Origin: an uncultured Bacteroidota bacterium
GTDB taxonomy: Bacteria > Bacteroidota > Bacteroidia > Chitinophagales > Chitinophagaceae
Length of the DNA stretch: 15,127 nucleotides
Reading direction: 5' to 3'
NCBI GenBank assembly: GCA_903913355.1
Contig: CAIWKU010000203.1
Location: 1-15,127 of the forward strand
Shown here: positions 13,429-15,127 of the stretch, piece after piece
How positions within the stretch are numbered: position 1 is the first letter of the stretch
Layout of the letters: each line of letters begins with the position of its first letter
Position numbers and translations under genes: made by a program
Notes under the pieces: generated by a model
What the model saw: the letters and a program-made list of their open reading frames with translations, nothing else
What the model was told of the DNA's origin: nothing
Databases searched by the model: none

Positions 13429-13480
13429 AAGAAAAGAGCTGATATTGTTCATTTTTTGGATATTCCATAAGAAGGACAAC

Positions 13481-14254
13481 TCAATACTTTATAAAAACAT
13501 CGTAACCAAAACGAATCAGCGTTCCTGTTATAATAATCATAAAAAAATAGCGGATAAAACGGTTACCCCTGGATAGGGCCATCTTGGCCCCCAGTATACC
13601 TCCCAATCCATTGCAGATGGCCATCGGAATGGCAATTTGCCAAAGGATAATTCCCTTTAAAAGAAACAGGATAATGGAACCGAAATTGGTTGACAGATTA
13701 ATCATTTTAGCATAGGCACTGGCATGCAGGAAATCAAAACCCAGGATCGTAATGAAACAAAGTACGAGAAAACTGCCGGCACCCGGACCGATAAATCCAT
13801 CGTAAAATCCGATTACCAGACTGATCAATAATCCATACACCAATTGGCTTTTGGCAGAATGTGTTTTATGAATATGTTGCCCGAAATTTTTCTTTGTATA
13901 GGTATATACAGCTACAAAGATTAATACAAAAAATATGACGGGCTTCATGAAACGGTTTCCCATTACGGATAATACTTCTGAGCCTGCGAATGCAGCGAGA
14001 AATGCTGTTACGCACATCAATAAGACAGGTTTCCACTGTATGCTTACCCGCTTTATATATTGGGTAACCGCCAGTCCCGTGCCAGTAAAAGCAGGTAATT
14101 TCAATGAGCCAATAACGGTTGCAATGGGAAATTGTGGTAACAAAATTAAAGCGGCAGGTGTCTGTATCAATCCACCACCACCCGCAATAGCATCTACAAA
14201 ACCGGCAGAAAAAGCGAAGAGACAAAGTAGAAAAAGGGTCAGACTATCAATCAT
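13481..14254 (-). CDS. TauE/SafE (YfcA-like) inner-membrane permease
   Basis: A 257-aa polytopic inner-membrane protein of the TSUP (TauE/SafE) family, with about eight helices in two repeated halves. The two signature repeats are visible: GFVDAIAGGGGLIQTPA (18-34) and GFYDGFIGPGAGSF (149-162), each a glycine-rich re-entrant motif after an acidic residue. Length and motifs match the YfcA-like subgroup. Relatives export or import sulfur-containing anions such as sulfite, sulfoacetate or thiosulfate, but the substrate here is not known. No sulfur-metabolism genes are nearby. It lies 23 bp downstream of the EamA transporter on the same strand, so the two are probably co-transcribed. Confidence 0.93.
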   Translation of the reverse strand: MIDSLTLFLLCLFAFSAGFVDAIAGGGGLIQTPAALILLPQFPIATVIGSLKLPAFTGTGLAVTQYIKRVSIQWKPVLLMCVTAFLAAFAGSEVLSVMGNRFMKPVIFFVLIFVAVYTYTKKNFGQHIHKTHSAKSQLVYGLLISLVIGFYDGFIGPGAGSFLVLCFITILGFDFLHASAYAKMINLSTNFGSIILFLLKGIILWQIAIPMAICNGLGGILGAKMALSRGNRFIRYFFMIIITGTLIRFGYDVFIKY

Positions 14255-14277
14255 AAGTAAAACAGTATTTCCGGGCC

Positions 14278-15127
14278 TTATTCATAAAGGGTTTCCGAGT
14301 TTCTTTTTGGCTTTCTCCGGGTATTTGCCAATACCAATCCTGACACAACTAATAAACCACTGATCAAATGCACATGGGTAATTCTTTCTCCCAATAGCCA
14401 AACAGCTTCCAGGGTGCTGAAAATGGGTGTCAGGTTGCCAAACAGAACGGTTCTCCCCGTGCCGAGTTTCTGAATGGCTATATTCCAACTCATAAACGAA
14501 ATAACGGAAGTGCCGGCGCCGAGATACAGAATCACACCTATCAGTTGCCAGCTCCATTGTGTTTGCATACCGGCTGATTGTTCAATAATAAACCCCGGGA
14601 TTAACATAATTGTACCCACAAAGAATATAATAAACAGGAAACTGAGGGAGGATATTTGCAATGGCTTTTTTCTGACCAATACATTATACACGGCAAATGC
14701 CATGGCACCGCATAATACCCATAGATCTCCTTTAGAGAATCTAAAACTGAGCAGGGTTTCCAGTTTACCACCTGATAGTAATAAAAGGATACCCGATAAA
14801 CAAACCATGATCCCTACTAACCGAAACGCGCTGATTTTTTCTTTTAAAAATATCAGTGCAAGCACCGTAGCAAAAATAGGCGAGGAGGTAGTGCCCACCA
14901 GTGCAAGGTTAATAGCCGAAGTATAATGTCCGGCTAAATAAATGAAACTATTGAATAAAGTGATTCCGGATAAAGCGACCCAGATCAGGTATTTTCTATG
15001 GGTATATAATAGCTTTTTCTCGCTCGAAAAAGATTTCCATGCGATAGGGGCCATAATACAAGTTGCACTTTTTCGTTTCCAATTTCTGGTACTTTTAATA
15101 GGTATTGCAATTTTTCTTTTAATTCTA
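14278..15127 (-). CDS. EamA/DMT-superfamily transporter, 5' end outside window
   Basis: A drug/metabolite-type transporter, normally ten helices in two EamA repeats. The visible part holds repeat 1 from its second helix (GITLFNSFIYLAGHYTSAINLALVGTTSSPIFA, split here only by reading order) through LKEKISAFRLVGIMVCLSGILLL, then repeat 2 from KGDLWVLCGAMAFAVYNVLVRK to ITHVHLISGLLVVSGLVLA. The first in-window ATG (15054) is not a likely start. The frame is open for 24 more codons to the edge, and these read IPIKSTRNWKRKSATCIMAPI, aligning without gaps to the usual IPPxxxxFWRxxxAxxxLxPI of helix 2. The gene therefore starts just beyond the right edge; 282 residues are visible against about 295-300 for the family. 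The substrate is unknown. Confidence 0.9.
   Translation of the reverse strand, partial: RIKRKIAIPIKSTRNWKRKSATCIMAPIAWKSFSSEKKLLYTHRKYLIWVALSGITLFNSFIYLAGHYTSAINLALVGTTSSPIFATVLALIFLKEKISAFRLVGIMVCLSGILLLLSGGKLETLLSFRFSKGDLWVLCGAMAFAVYNVLVRKKPLQISSLSFLFIIFFVGTIMLIPGFIIEQSAGMQTQWSWQLIGVILYLGAGTSVISFMSWNIAIQKLGTGRTVLFGNLTPIFSTLEAVWLLGERITHVHLISGLLVVSGLVLANTRRKPKRNSETLYE

Larger units (their letters stand above)
13109..13480. other. Gene-free stretch with paired inverted repeats
   Basis: No convincing gene lies in this 372-bp interval between the barrel gene and the TauE/SafE gene. A 62-codon minus-strand frame at 13161-13349 exists but I do not accept it. The stretch should hold the promoter of the barrel gene (minus strand; only a 7-of-8 match, TATGTTTA, was seen near 13175) and the 3' end of the permease transcript. 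It contains four copies of the 7-mer TTTAACA/TGTTAAA in alternating orientation, forming the two inverted-repeat pairs listed separately. Confidence 0.5.

Noticed and set aside
13866..14363. 119- and 142-codon ORFs overlapping the TauE/SafE and EamA genes
   Set aside because: Both are shadows of membrane-protein codons. The true frames carry clear family motifs.
1..15127. Mobile element, phage, defence or biosynthetic island
   Set aside because: No transposase, integrase, tRNA-associated repeat, toxin-antitoxin pair, restriction gene or large synthase was found. Nearly all genes are recognisable housekeeping or envelope families.

Overview
The window looks like ordinary chromosomal DNA from a member of the Bacteroidota, most likely the Chitinophagaceae/Chitinophagales. 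The grounds are an AT-leaning composition, near absence of Shine-Dalgarno sequences, several good matches to the Bacteroidota -7 promoter element TAnnTTTG, and family content typical of that phylum: a DUF3078 protein, a folC-linked TonB-like protein, a PorT-like beta-barrel and an S41 peptidase lipoprotein. This assignment is inference from reading the proteins; no search was run. There is no rRNA, tRNA, CRISPR array, insertion sequence, phage gene or obvious horizontally acquired island.

Layout from left to right. (1) The 3' end of a DUF3078 gene (+) converges on purK (-). (2) Divergent from purK is hppD/hpd (+, tyrosine catabolism). Its roughly 155-nt leader follows a good promoter and holds a possible 31-codon ORF and a hairpin. 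The gene ends in a strong Rho-independent terminator. (3) A secreted YkuD/YafK-like L,D-transpeptidase-fold protein (+) converges on a monofunctional aspartate kinase (-). (4) Divergent from the kinase is a tight five-gene cluster (+): class I fructose-1,6-bisphosphatase, a small membrane protein of unknown function, an ABC transporter ATPase with no adjacent permease, a DinB/YfiT-like metal protein and a Nudix hydrolase. The last two overlap by one base. A 17-bp palindrome sits in the divergent promoter region. (5) The cluster converges on a minus-strand series: folC preceded by a TonB-like protein, then an S41 peptidase lipoprotein preceded by a PorT-like outer-membrane barrel, then a TauE/SafE permease preceded by an EamA/DMT transporter that runs off the right edge.

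Functionally the window mixes core metabolism (purine, folate, aspartate-family amino acids, gluconeogenesis, tyrosine breakdown), envelope functions (L,D-transpeptidase fold, TonB-like protein, barrel plus lipoprotein peptidase) and inner-membrane transport. No dedicated multi-gene novel system is evident. The features most worth a second look are non-coding: the leader ORF plus hairpin before hppD, the palindrome between lysC and fbp, the nested inverted repeats at 10993-11091, and two consecutive inverted-repeat pairs sharing one 7-bp arm in the gene-free stretch 13109-13480. On the protein side, the S41 peptidase lacks the usual Lys general base, the ABC ATPase is an orphan, and the Nudix box is altered.
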